This document shows positions 35,287 to 44,024 of a DNA stretch of 64,000 bases, one piece after another. Origin of the DNA: Sphingopyxis sp. GTDB lineage: Bacteria; Pseudomonadota; Alphaproteobacteria; Sphingomonadales; Sphingomonadaceae. The DNA is taken from positions 806,001 to 870,000 of the forward strand of contig NZ_JADIZJ010000021.1 in NCBI RefSeq assembly GCF_016704835.1. The letters run 5' to 3'. Position 1 is the first letter of the stretch, and every line of letters begins with the position of its first letter. The notes beneath the pieces are model-generated. The model worked only from the letters and a program-made list of their open reading frames with translations, was not told where the DNA came from and searched no databases. A program made the position numbers and the translations under genes.

Positions 35287-35460
35287 TAATAACATTAACC
35301 CCGTGCCATCGCGCTATATCTGGAAAATATACGCTTCGTGGATAAAGGTCGCATTGTGCTCCGATGAAAGGCGCCGACAATGGTCATCCGGCATCAGACG
35401 CGCTGGCTCCACAGTCAAAAAACGCTGATTACCGAAACCTTTTCACCAGCAGGGCAACGC

Positions 35461-35720
35461 TCAAGCCTTAATAGCCACCTTCAACACGCCGTCACGCTGA
35501 TTGGCAAAGAGGTCGTAGGCATCCTCGATATCATCCAGCCTGAATCGGTGCGTGACCAGCGGCTTGAGGTCGAGGCGTCCCGAGGCCCAGACTTCCATCA
35601 ATCGCCGCATGCGTTCCTTGCCGCCCGGGCACAGGGTTGTAACGATGCGCTTGTCGCCAAGTCCTGCCGAGAAGGCACAAAGCGGGATGGCCAAGTCGCT
35701 GGAATACACCCCCCCGCTCC
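35461..35720 (-). pseudogene. Zinc alcohol dehydrogenase, C-terminal remnant
   Basis: The last 80-85 codons of an NAD(P)-dependent zinc alcohol dehydrogenase: VYSSDLAIPLCAFSAGLGDK, then RIVTTLCPGGKERMRRLMEV, SGRLDLKPLVTHRFRLDDIE and DAYDLFANQRDGVLKVAIKA. The zinc-binding and most of the cofactor domain are missing; sequence 5' of about 35720 no longer resembles the enzyme although the frame stays open to 35817. The normal protein is about 345 residues. It lies 175 bases from the IS stack, consistent with loss by rearrangement. The following 300 bases (35721-36034) contain nothing I can assign. Confidence 0.8.
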
Positions 35721-36034
35721 ACAATGTTACTGCGTTGCTCAGGTTCGCGGCAGTCATCGGGACAAGCTTCATCTTCCGGGGGACTTTCCTGATCCTGTTC
35801 ACGTAAGGGTTGCGCAAACTATCTATTCGCTGAGCGATCGCCTGCGGCGAACGAACGATGGGAGGCTTGAACCTTTGCTACCCCGGAGCCTTTGAGAAAT
35901 CCGCGATGCGCCGATCCTTCATGGACGGCAGCCGTCGCGATATGGGGCAGCACGACACCGTCCTGCATCTTCGCCTGTCACCCGAAAAGAATTCAGCCCG
36001 AAAGGGCAGATGCGTATCATGGATCGCCGCAATC

Positions 36035-36727
36035 TTAGGCGCCAGCGCCTTTCAGAGCATCGACGCCGGTCCATATCAGATCGATGGTGCGGTCAAGATA
36101 GGCGTGCTTGGCGGGTTGCCTATCCTGAAGACCTAGCCTGTTAAGGATACGGTCGCGCGGCATACTGACGAGAGCGTCAAAGAAAAACATGGCGGTGAAG
36201 TAGCTATCGGCGAAGCGTAATTCGCCACTGCGAGCGCCTTCTTCCAGAATCGACTGGATGACGCCTACAGGATTATGGACGACGAGCTTCTGGACCGCAT
36301 CGTGCAGCGTGGGCTCGTGATCCGCGATCCATGTCGCCAGGGCACGGAGGCTGACGACTTCGGGCTTCAGCGATGCGTCGAGCATCCGTATTGCGGTGTG
36401 TCGCAACCTCTCGCGCGCTGAACCTTCCGGGATGCTTGCCGAGATCGGCTTGAGGTGCTTGGCGACCCCATATTCGATTGCAGAAACCAGCAGGTCTGTC
36501 TTGGAAGCGAACCGGGCGTAGAGCGTCCGCTTGGAGACGTTGGCGGCGGATGCGATACCTTCCATGCTCGCGCCGTCGGCGCCCAGCCTGACGAACTGGT
36601 CGAGCGCAGCGGCGAGGATATGCGCGTGGAGACGCGCCGCCATTTCGCGCGTCGGCCTCCCTCCCTTTGGGTCACGCGGGGGCAGTGGCCCAGCGTTGTT
36701 TTTGGCGCTCCCCTCTCCATGCCGCAT
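36035..36727 (-). CDS. TetR-family regulator, divergent from the ABC efflux operon
   Basis: A 231-residue regulator with HTH AAALDQFVRLGADGASMEGI then ASAANVSKRTLYARFASKTD, and a C-terminal TetR_C-type domain (AIRMLDASLKPEVVSLRALA). The N-terminus to residue 30 is charged and disordered (KNNAGPLPPRDPKGGRP). ATG at 36727 is chosen; in-frame starts exist at 36811 and 36895, but 36811 would run through a palindrome that is a likely operator. It faces a broken acetoacetyl-CoA reductase gene and, beyond it, the NodT-HlyD-ABC genes it probably controls. Confidence 0.87.
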   Translation of the reverse strand: MRHGEGSAKNNAGPLPPRDPKGGRPTREMAARLHAHILAAALDQFVRLGADGASMEGIASAANVSKRTLYARFASKTDLLVSAIEYGVAKHLKPISASIPEGSARERLRHTAIRMLDASLKPEVVSLRALATWIADHEPTLHDAVQKLVVHNPVGVIQSILEEGARSGELRFADSYFTAMFFFDALVSMPRDRILNRLGLQDRQPAKHAYLDRTIDLIWTGVDALKGAGA

Positions 36728-36805
36728 GAGTCTCACCGTTTCTCTTCCCTTTTGCGCCAGCACTTGCTCCAACTTGCTAGCGGCGTCATAACGGAACAGT
36801 TGCGT

Positions 36806-36821
36806 GTACATACGTATAGAC
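36806..36821. promoter_or_regulatory. Candidate TetR operator in the divergent spacer
   Basis: GTACATACGTATAGAC is an imperfect palindrome: the central ATACGTAT is exact and the outer GT/AC pair also matches (12 of 16 positions symmetric). It lies 79 bases upstream of the TetR start codon and 59 bases before the broken reductase gene, the expected place for autoregulation and control of the + strand operon. The prediction rests on symmetry and position only. Confidence 0.5.
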
Positions 36822-36879
36822 CTCCGGACCCTTCCGCAAACATGGCCTTGGGCGGGTTCTGGATATCGAAGAGGCGGGA

Positions 36880-37140
36880 ATGACGAATATCGCACTGGTG
36901 AACGGAGGCACGCGCGGGATCGGCGAAGCTATCGCGCCCGCGTTGAGCACCGAGGGCCATCTGGTCGCCGCGACCTCTCATTGCAATGAGCAGGCGACGG
37001 CGCGCTTCGACCATACGACGAGGATTGCCGTTTTCCGCTGGGATGTAGCCGACGAGTCCGACTGCCGCGAGGGTGTGGCCAGTGTCAAATCCGAAGTTGG
37101 CCTGGCCTCGGTCCTCGACAATGCCGGCGTCGCGCGCGAC
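36880..37140 (+). pseudogene. Acetoacetyl-CoA reductase (PhbB-like SDR), N-terminal remnant
   Basis: About 85 codons starting MTNIALVNGGTRGIGEAIAP match the N-terminal half of PhbB-type reductases: the cofactor motif GGTRGIGEAI, then HCNEQATARFDHTTRIAVFR, WDVADESDCREGVASVKSEV and a decayed NNAG (DNAGVARDRL). After about 37140 similarity ends; the catalytic Tyr-x3-Lys half is absent and the frame stops at 37242. Even the first Gly of the cofactor loop reads NGG rather than TGG. In PHB-forming bacteria the enzyme supplies 3-hydroxybutyryl-CoA to PhaC, whose gene is 12 kb away. Confidence 0.82.
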
Positions 37141-37222
37141 CGCCTGTCCATCGCCGCCGTCTGGCCGGCCCATCAACCGTGGCAGGATCTCGGGCCAGAC
37201 GGCGGGATAGCAGGGGGATCGT

Positions 37223-38713
37223 GTGCAGCACGCCTTTATTGATTTCAGGATTACCCGTCGGCGGACAAGAGGGGGCCAATGGCCGGCGGCACATTTCGTG
37301 TTGCTACTGCTGGGATCGACTCTGGCGGGGTGCTCCTTTGCGCCCGAGCATGTCCGTCCGGCACAGCCTGTGTCCGCGGTCTACCCGGTACAGACTGCAA
37401 CGTCGGGTTCGATCGGCCGGATCGGCTGGCGCGATTTCTTTCGGGAGCCTCAACTTCAGGCGCTGATCGCCGATGCCCTGGCGAACAATCGCGATATTCG
37501 GATCGCAGCCGGACGCGTGGAAGAGGCGCGCGCCGCGTTCCGTATCGAAGGTTCGGCGCTTTATCCCCAACTCGGCGCGGTTGCGACCGGATCGCGCGGG
37601 CGTACCCCCGCCGATCTGTCGATCACCGGTCGCTCCGAAACCGGCAACCAAATCTATTCGCAGCTCAGCGCCGACTGGGAGATCGACTTCTGGGGCCGGC
37701 TGCGCAACCTGCGGGAGTCCGCGCGCCAGCAATATCTCGCCTCCGAGGAAGCGCGCCGCGCCGTGGCGACCAGCCTCGTCGCGCAGGTCGCGAACGCCTA
37801 TCTCCTCGAACGCGAATATGAGGAACGCAGCGCCCTGGCCCGCGACACGATACAGACGCGCGAGGAAGCGCTTCGCATCCTGCGTCGGCGCTACGAGGTC
37901 GGATCGGGCTCGAAGCTCGAGATGACGCAGGCGCAAACCTTGCTGGCGCAGGCGCAGACAGCGCTCCAGGCACTGGAGCAGGATCGCGACATCAACCGCA
38001 ATGCACTTGCGCTGCTCGTTGGACACCCGGTCGATATTACGCCCGGTGCGCTGCGCCTTTCGGAAACCGGCGGCGACCGCGCGCTTCCTGCTGGTCTGCC
38101 GTCCGACCTGCTCGATAATCGGCCGGATATCATCGCCGCCGAGCATCGCCTGCGCGCCGCCAACGCGGATATCGGTGCCGCGCGTGCGGCGTTCTTCCCC
38201 AATGTCACGCTGACCGGCGCATTCGGCACGGCCAGCACCGAACTTGATGGCCTGTTCAAGTCTGGAAGCAGCGCGTGGTCGTTCACGCCGACGCTCAGTC
38301 TGCCGATCTTCAATGGCGGTCGCAACGCTGCCAATCTTGATCTGTCCAAGGCGCGCCGGAACATCGCGGTCGCCGAGTACGAACGGACCGTTCAGGAGGC
38401 GTTTCGCGATGTCGCCGACGCGCTCGTCCGGCGACGTCAGCTCGCCGCGCAAATCGCCACCATGCAGGACATGCTGGCGGCGCTCACCGAGCGAGCGCGG
38501 CTTGCCGACCTCCGATTCGAGAATGGCCGCTCGGCCTATCTCGAGGTGCTCGATGCCCAGCGCGACCTGTTCGATACGCAGCAAACGCTCGTGCAGCTGC
38601 GCCGCGGCTATTTCGCGAGCGGTATTGCGCTCTACGTAGCACTCGGCGGCGGCTTTTCCGATGATGCGGACCGCAGCCCGACAGCGGCGGTCATGAAGGA
38701 ACAGGAACGATGA
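37223..38713 (+). CDS. NodT-family outer-membrane efflux lipoprotein (ABC partner)
   Basis: A TolC-like channel of up to 496 residues. The signal peptide ends in lipobox STLAGCSF; OEP repeats are clear (LIADALANNRDIRIAAGRVE; SNLLDNRPDIIAAEHRLRAA-type motif; FNGGRNAANLDLSKARRNIA; RFENGRSAYLEVLDAQRDLF). The start GTG at 37223 with a GGGGGA sequence upstream is tentative because about 25 residues precede the hydrophobic signal core. The stop overlaps the HlyD start (ATGA). It would provide the outer-membrane exit for the double-ATPase ABC exporter downstream. Confidence 0.9.
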   Translation: MQHAFIDFRITRRRTRGGQWPAAHFVLLLLGSTLAGCSFAPEHVRPAQPVSAVYPVQTATSGSIGRIGWRDFFREPQLQALIADALANNRDIRIAAGRVEEARAAFRIEGSALYPQLGAVATGSRGRTPADLSITGRSETGNQIYSQLSADWEIDFWGRLRNLRESARQQYLASEEARRAVATSLVAQVANAYLLEREYEERSALARDTIQTREEALRILRRRYEVGSGSKLEMTQAQTLLAQAQTALQALEQDRDINRNALALLVGHPVDITPGALRLSETGGDRALPAGLPSDLLDNRPDIIAAEHRLRAANADIGAARAAFFPNVTLTGAFGTASTELDGLFKSGSSAWSFTPTLSLPIFNGGRNAANLDLSKARRNIAVAEYERTVQEAFRDVADALVRRRQLAAQIATMQDMLAALTERARLADLRFENGRSAYLEVLDAQRDLFDTQQTLVQLRRGYFASGIALYVALGGGFSDDADRSPTAAVMKEQER

Positions 38714-39798
38714 AGATCGACAGACGCTGGCTCATTCGAGGCGGGATCGCCGTCGCTGTGGTCGTCGCAGCGTTCCTCGTCTGGCAGTTGGTCAAGCCCG
38801 GTGATCTTCCCGAGGGGATCGTCAGCGGCAACGGCCGAATCGAGGCGGTCGAGATCGACGTCTCCGCCAAGGCGCCCGGTCGCATCCGCGAGATCGTCGC
38901 GGATGAGGGCGATTTCGTGAAGGCGGGACAGGTCGTCGCGCACATGGACACCGACGTGCTGATAGCGCAGCGTGCCGAGGCCGAGGCTCAGCTCGCCCAG
39001 GCCCAGAATGCGATTCAGATCGCCGAGAGTCAGGTGGCGCAACGGCAAAGCGAGCGTGCTGCCGCGTTCGCGACGACCCGCCAGCGAGAAGCAGAACTCA
39101 ACGCCGCCCGCAAGCGGCTCGCACGGTCGGAAACACTTGCGCGCGAGGGTGCGACCCCGGTCCAGGAGCGCGACGACGATCGGGCGCGGGTCGAGGGTGC
39201 CCAGGCCGCGGTCGAGGCTGCCCGCGCGCAAGTCGCAGCTGTCGATGCGGCGATCAGGACCGCGCAATCGCAGATCATCGGCGCCCGCTCGAATGTCGAT
39301 GCGGTTCGCGCCACCATCAGTCGGCTGCAAGCGGATATCGCCGACTGCGATCTGAAGGCGCCGAGCGACGGCCGGGTCCAGTATCGGATTGCGCAGCCGG
39401 GCGAGGTCGTCGCCGGCGGCGGCCGCGTGCTCAATCTCGTCAACCTGTCGGACGTCTACATGACCTTCTTCCTGCCCGAGACCGTCGCCGGGCGCGTCGG
39501 CCTGGGCAGCGAGGTGAGGATCGTGCTCGACGCCGCGCCGGACTTCGTGATCCCGGCCAAGGTCAGCTTTGTCGCCGACGTCGCGCAGTTCACGCCCAAG
39601 ACCGTGGAAACCGAGAGCGAGCGGCAGAAACTGATGTTCCGCGTCAAGGCCCGCATCGACCCTGCCCTCCTTAATCGCCACATTCGCCAGGTGAAGACCG
39701 GATTGCCCGGCATGGCCTATGTGCGGATCGACCGCGACGCCGAATGGCCGGCGAAACTGACCGTCAATGTGGCGCAAGGACGGATGCTTTCCAGCTGA
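38710..39798 (+). CDS. HlyD-family periplasmic adaptor (YbhG/YhiI-like)
   Basis: A 362-residue membrane-fusion protein: one membrane helix (GGIAVAVVVAAFLVWQLV), lipoyl half motif SGNGRIEAVEIDVSAKAPGR with VADEGDFVKAGQVVAHMDTD, a long coiled coil (residues 80-195), the second half LKAPSDGRVQYRIAQPGEVV, and a beta-domain (VNLSDVYMTFFLPETVAGRV). YhiI-type adaptors pair with RbbA-like ABC proteins, exactly the next gene. Overlaps NodT by 4 bases and its end overlaps the ABC gene by 55 bases. Confidence 0.93.
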   Translation: MKIDRRWLIRGGIAVAVVVAAFLVWQLVKPGDLPEGIVSGNGRIEAVEIDVSAKAPGRIREIVADEGDFVKAGQVVAHMDTDVLIAQRAEAEAQLAQAQNAIQIAESQVAQRQSERAAAFATTRQREAELNAARKRLARSETLAREGATPVQERDDDRARVEGAQAAVEAARAQVAAVDAAIRTAQSQIIGARSNVDAVRATISRLQADIADCDLKAPSDGRVQYRIAQPGEVVAGGGRVLNLVNLSDVYMTFFLPETVAGRVGLGSEVRIVLDAAPDFVIPAKVSFVADVAQFTPKTVETESERQKLMFRVKARIDPALLNRHIRQVKTGLPGMAYVRIDRDAEWPAKLTVNVAQGRMLSS

Positions 39799-42569
39799 GA
39801 ACCCCGTCAGCGACGCAGGCGCCGGCCGCTCGTCTCACGGGTGTCAGCCTTCGTTACGGGAAAGCCCAGGCGCTTGTCGGGGTCGATCTCGAAATTCCCG
39901 CCGGGGGCATGGTGGCATTGATCGGCCCGGATGGTGTGGGCAAGTCGAGCCTGTTCTCGCTCCTTGCCGGCGCGCGTAAGATCCAGTCGGGCAAAGTCGA
40001 GGTGCTCGGCGGAGACATGGCGGACCGGCGTCACCGCGAGGCGGTATGCCCGCGCATCGCGTATATGCCGCAGGGCCTCGGCAAGAATCTTTATCCTACC
40101 CTCTCCGTCGTCGAAAATCTCGAGTTCTTCGGACGCCTTTTCGGCCAGGACGCCGCCGAGCGTGCGCGCCGGATCAACGACCTGCTCGACAGTACCGGCC
40201 TGTCGCCCTTTCGCGATCGCCCCGCGGGAAAGCTGTCGGGCGGGATGAAGCAGAAGCTCGGGCTATGCTGCGCCCTCATCCACGATCCCGACTTCCTGCT
40301 GCTCGATGAGCCGACCACCGGTGTCGATCCCCTGTCGCGCGCGCAATTCTGGGACCTCATTGACCGTATCCGCGGCGAAAGGCCGGGGATGAGCGTTCTG
40401 GTGGCAACCGCCTATATGGAGGAAGCGGCGCGGTTCGAGTGGCTGGTGGCGATGGACGCGGGGCAGATCCTGGCGACCGGGACGCCAGCGGATTTCTACG
40501 CACGGACCGGCACGGACGGACTGGAACAGGCGTTCATCGCGCTGCTGCCCGAAGAACAGCGACGGGGGCACAAACCCGTGACCATCCCGCCCCGCGTCCA
40601 CGGGGCGGATGGCGATATTGCGATCGAAGCCAAGGGCCTCACGATGCGGTTCGGGGACTTCACCGCGGTCGACCATGTCGACTTCCGGATCGAGCGCGGC
40701 GAGATCTTCGGTTTCCTGGGTTCGAACGGCTGCGGCAAGACGACGACGATGAAAATGCTCACGGGACTGCTGCCGGCCAGCGAAGGGGAGGCCTGGCTGT
40801 TCGGCCAGGAGGTCGACAGCCGCGACATCGCCATACGCCGCCGCGTCGGCTATATGTCCCAGGCCTTCTCGCTCTATTCCGAGCTCACCGTCCGGCAGAA
40901 TCTGGAACTACACGCCAAGCTGTTCCACGTCGCCGCGGCGGAAATCCCCGGCCGCACCGATGAGATGGCCACCCGTTTCGGGCTTTCGGACATCATGGAC
41001 GCGCTGCCCGACGCGCTGCCGCTAGGCCAGCGCCAGCGCCTGAGCCTCGCGGTGGCGATGATCCACAATCCCGAGATGCTGATCCTCGATGAGCCGACCT
41101 CGGGGGTTGATCCGATCGCGCGCGACCAGTTCTGGCAGATGATGATCGACCTGTCCCGCAACGACAAGGTGACGATCTTCATCTCCACCCACTTCATGAA
41201 CGAAGCCCAGCGCTGCGACCGCATCTCACTGATGCATGCGGGCAAGGTGCTGGTCAGCGACACGCCCGCCGCCATCGTCGAGCAGCGCGGCAGTGCGACG
41301 CTGGAAGAAGCCTTCATCGCTTATCTGGAGGACGCCGCCGGTGACACCGGCAAGGGCATGGAGGCGAAAACCGACACGAAACCCACCGGCCCGCCGACGC
41401 CGTCGGCCGCGCCGAGCGAGGCGACCAGCCGCTTCTTCCGTGTCTTCAGCCACCGGCGGATGCTGAGCTACTCCCGGCGCGAGGCACTGGAATTGCGCCG
41501 GGATCCGATCCGCGCGACGCTCGCGCTGCTGGGCAGCGTCATCCTGATGTTCATCATGGGCTATGGCATCAGCATGGATGTCGAGAACCTCCCATTCGCG
41601 GTGCTCGATCGCGACGGGACGACCACCAGCCAGAATTATACGCTGAACCTCGCGGGCTCACGCTACTTCATCGAACGATCCCCGATCACCGATTACGCGC
41701 AGCTCGACCGGCGCATGCGCGACGGTGAACTGAGCGTCGCGATCGAGATTCCGCCGGGCTTCGCGCGCGACCTGCGGCGCGGCGATTCGGTCCAGATCGG
41801 CGTGTGGATCGACGGCGCCATGCCGCAGCGGGCGGAGACCGTGCAGGGATACATCCAAGCCTTGCATGCGCAATGGCTGGGCGACATGGCGGTGCAGGAG
41901 TTGGGCGCCCGGCCGTCGGCGGGCCTCATCAACATCGAGACCCGCTACCGCTACAATCCCGACGTCAAGAGCCTGGTGGCGATTGCCCCGGCGGTCATTC
42001 CCGTCCTGCTGCTGTTGTTTCCCGCAATGTTGACAGCGCTGAGCGTCGTACGCGAGAAGGAGCTTGGCTCGATCATCAACTTCTATGTCACGCCGATCAC
42101 GCGGATCGAGTTCTTGGCCGGCAAACAGCTGCCCTATGTCGCGCTCGCCATGCTGAACTATGTGCTGCTGGTCTTGCTGGCGGTCTTCATCTTCCGCGTA
42201 CCCATCACCGGCAATGTGCTGGCGATGACAGTCGCGGCCTTGCTCTATACCTTGTCAGCCACGGCGGTCGGGTTGCTGTTCTCTATTTTCATGCGCAGTC
42301 AGATCGCGGCACTGTTCGCAACCGCGATCGGCACGATCCTGCCGGCGGTGCAATTTTCCGGGTTGATCAACCCGGTCTCGTCCCTTGAGGGCGCCGGCGC
42401 GGTCGTCGGACGGATCTTCCCAACGACGCACTTCGTCACCATCTGCCGCGGCGTCTTTTCCAAGGGCCTTGGTTTTGGCGACCTTGGTCAGCCGTTGCTG
42501 GCTTTGGCAGTGGCGGTTCCGGTGCTGCTTGGACTGTGCGTCCTGTTGTTGAAGAAGCAGGAGGGCTGA
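39744..42569 (+). CDS. Fused double ABC ATPase plus ABC-2 permease (RbbA/YhiH-like)
   Basis: A 941-residue protein with two nucleotide-binding domains and a membrane domain in one chain. First domain: Walker A GPDGVGKSS, signature LSGGMKQKLGL, Walker B LLLDEPTTGVDP. Second: Walker A GSNGCGKTTT, Walker B LILDEPTSGVDP, and a signature that reads LPLGQRQRLSL instead of LSGG. After a linker of about residues 535-570 comes an ABC-2 permease (six helices) with a large periplasmic loop. This is the architecture of RbbA/YhiH, first described as a ribosome-linked ATPase but encoded with HlyD and permease genes like an exporter. ATG at 39744 is the only start that retains the first domain. Confidence 0.93.
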   Translation: MAGETDRQCGARTDAFQLRTPSATQAPAARLTGVSLRYGKAQALVGVDLEIPAGGMVALIGPDGVGKSSLFSLLAGARKIQSGKVEVLGGDMADRRHREAVCPRIAYMPQGLGKNLYPTLSVVENLEFFGRLFGQDAAERARRINDLLDSTGLSPFRDRPAGKLSGGMKQKLGLCCALIHDPDFLLLDEPTTGVDPLSRAQFWDLIDRIRGERPGMSVLVATAYMEEAARFEWLVAMDAGQILATGTPADFYARTGTDGLEQAFIALLPEEQRRGHKPVTIPPRVHGADGDIAIEAKGLTMRFGDFTAVDHVDFRIERGEIFGFLGSNGCGKTTTMKMLTGLLPASEGEAWLFGQEVDSRDIAIRRRVGYMSQAFSLYSELTVRQNLELHAKLFHVAAAEIPGRTDEMATRFGLSDIMDALPDALPLGQRQRLSLAVAMIHNPEMLILDEPTSGVDPIARDQFWQMMIDLSRNDKVTIFISTHFMNEAQRCDRISLMHAGKVLVSDTPAAIVEQRGSATLEEAFIAYLEDAAGDTGKGMEAKTDTKPTGPPTPSAAPSEATSRFFRVFSHRRMLSYSRREALELRRDPIRATLALLGSVILMFIMGYGISMDVENLPFAVLDRDGTTTSQNYTLNLAGSRYFIERSPITDYAQLDRRMRDGELSVAIEIPPGFARDLRRGDSVQIGVWIDGAMPQRAETVQGYIQALHAQWLGDMAVQELGARPSAGLINIETRYRYNPDVKSLVAIAPAVIPVLLLLFPAMLTALSVVREKELGSIINFYVTPITRIEFLAGKQLPYVALAMLNYVLLVLLAVFIFRVPITGNVLAMTVAALLYTLSATAVGLLFSIFMRSQIAALFATAIGTILPAVQFSGLINPVSSLEGAGAVVGRIFPTTHFVTICRGVFSKGLGFGDLGQPLLALAVAVPVLLGLCVLLLKKQEG

Positions 42570-42570
42570 G

Positions 42571-43695
42571 ATGCGACACGCCGCCAACATCCTGCGTTTG
42601 GGCGTCAAGGAGCTGCGCAGCCTCTGGCGCGATCCCATGATGCTGGTGCTGATTGTCTACGCCTTCTCGCTTGGCATCTACGTGGCGGCCTCGGCCATGC
42701 CCGAGACACTGAACAAGGCGCCGATCGCGATCGTCGACGAGGATCAGTCCCCGCTCTCCAGCCGAATCACCGGGGCCTTTTATCCACCCCATTTCAATCA
42801 GCCGGTCCTGCTCGCTTTGGGTGAGGTCGATGCGGCGATGGATGCCGGGCGCTACACCTTTGCGCTCGACCTGCCGCCCGATTTCCAGCGCGACGTGCTC
42901 GCCGGCCGGCAGCCGACCGTCCAGCTCAACATCGACGCCACGCGCATGAGCCAGGCTTTCACCGGCGGCGGATATATCCAGCAGATCGTTCAGGGGGAGG
43001 TGTCAGAGTTCATGAGGGGTACGCGGGCGACTGCCGCCTCGCCCGTCGACCTCGCCCTGCGCGCCCGCTTCAACCCGACCCTTGCGCAAAGCTGGTTCGG
43101 GTCGGTGATGGAAATCATCAACAACGTCACCATGCTCTCGATCGTGCTGACCGGCGCCGCGCTGATCCGCGAGCGCGAGCATGGCACCATCGAACATCTG
43201 CTGGTGATGCCGGTCACACCTCTCGAGATCATGGCCAGCAAGGTTTGGGCAATGGGCCTCGTCGTGCTGGCCGCCTGCGCCTTCGCGCTGATTGTGGTGG
43301 TCGAAGGGATATTGAAGGTGCCAATCGAGGGATCGATCCCGCTGTTCCTTCTCGGGGCGGCACTTCACCTGTTCGCGACGACGTCGATCGGCATCTTCAT
43401 GGGGACGATCGCACGATCGATGCCGCAGTTCGGGCTGCTGTTGATGCTCGTGCTGCTGCCGCTCCAACTGCTGTCCGGCGGCATGACCCCGCGCGAGAGC
43501 ATGCCGGAGTTCGTGCAGACGGTGATGCTCGCCGCGCCCACCACCCATTTCGTCAAGATGGCGCAATCCATCCTCTATCGCGGCGCCGGGCTCGATGTCG
43601 TCTGGCCCCAATTCTTGGCCATCGCTGCGATCGGGGCGGTGTTCTTCGTGGTAGCGCTTGCGCGGTTTCGCCGTACCATCGGGACCATGGCCTGA
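42571..43695 (+). CDS. ABC-2 type permease (YhhJ-like)
   Basis: A 374-residue permease with an N-terminal helix (RDPMMLVLIVYAFSLGIYVA), a periplasmic domain of about 140 residues (FTGGGYIQQIVQGEVSEFMR) and five C-terminal helices including LLMLVLLPLQLLSGGMTPRE near residue 295, the conserved ABC-2 family segment. It starts one base after the RbbA-like stop and would pair with that protein's own permease domain to form a dimeric channel. Last gene of the NodT-HlyD-ABC-permease operon; the transported substrate is unknown. Confidence 0.92.
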   Translation: MRHAANILRLGVKELRSLWRDPMMLVLIVYAFSLGIYVAASAMPETLNKAPIAIVDEDQSPLSSRITGAFYPPHFNQPVLLALGEVDAAMDAGRYTFALDLPPDFQRDVLAGRQPTVQLNIDATRMSQAFTGGGYIQQIVQGEVSEFMRGTRATAASPVDLALRARFNPTLAQSWFGSVMEIINNVTMLSIVLTGAALIREREHGTIEHLLVMPVTPLEIMASKVWAMGLVVLAACAFALIVVVEGILKVPIEGSIPLFLLGAALHLFATTSIGIFMGTIARSMPQFGLLLMLVLLPLQLLSGGMTPRESMPEFVQTVMLAAPTTHFVKMAQSILYRGAGLDVVWPQFLAIAAIGAVFFVVALARFRRTIGTMA

Positions 43696-43824
43696 AGATT
43701 GCGCCCGGACTACCTCTGACGTTCCGTTAGCTGACAGCGCAGAGCGGCGAACCCGACAGACGAGATCCCCGTCAAGTTCGTGAGTCGGCAGCGGGAGCCC
43801 GTTCGCGACACCGAACCGATGCTT

Positions 43825-43838
43825 TTGACGCAGATCAA
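43825..43838. promoter_or_regulatory. FNR/FixK-type box
   Basis: TTGAC-GCAG-ATCAA matches the FNR/FixK consensus TTGAT-N4-ATCAA at nine of ten defined positions. It lies in the 330-base gene-free interval between the end of the ABC-2 permease gene (43695) and the broken MlaE gene (stop 44025). No open gene starts close to it on either strand, so it is either a remnant promoter or serves an unannotated transcript. Confidence 0.5.
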
Positions 43839-43912
43839 GGTCCGGGCACGCGAATCGGCCGCTGTTCGTAATCGGACGCGGGCTCCTCCCTGCCCCGTTG
43901 ACCGACCTTCTC

Positions 43913-43942
43913 CCGCTCCGGCTTGCCGAGCGGCTTTTCTTT
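43913..43942 (+). terminator. Terminator-like hairpin after the ABC exporter operon
   Basis: CCGCT-C-CGG, loop CTTG, CCG-AGCGG followed by CTTTTCTTT (43934-43942): an 8-bp GC-rich stem with one bulged base and a T-rich tract. It is 218 bases downstream of the permease stop and could end transcription of the NodT-HlyD-ABC operon before the converging operon. The rest of 43696-44024 apart from the FNR-like box shows no gene. Confidence 0.45.
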
Positions 43943-44024
43943 CGCTCAATCCGTATCGGTATCCGCAGGCCCCCTCGCCATCGCGGAAGCCCGACAGCGT
44001 CAAGGCGTCCCGCCAGCGAAGCCC

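Noticed and set aside
31834..35288. A composite transposon
   Set aside because: The three elements belong to different families and lie directly adjacent without cargo between them; they are serial insertions.
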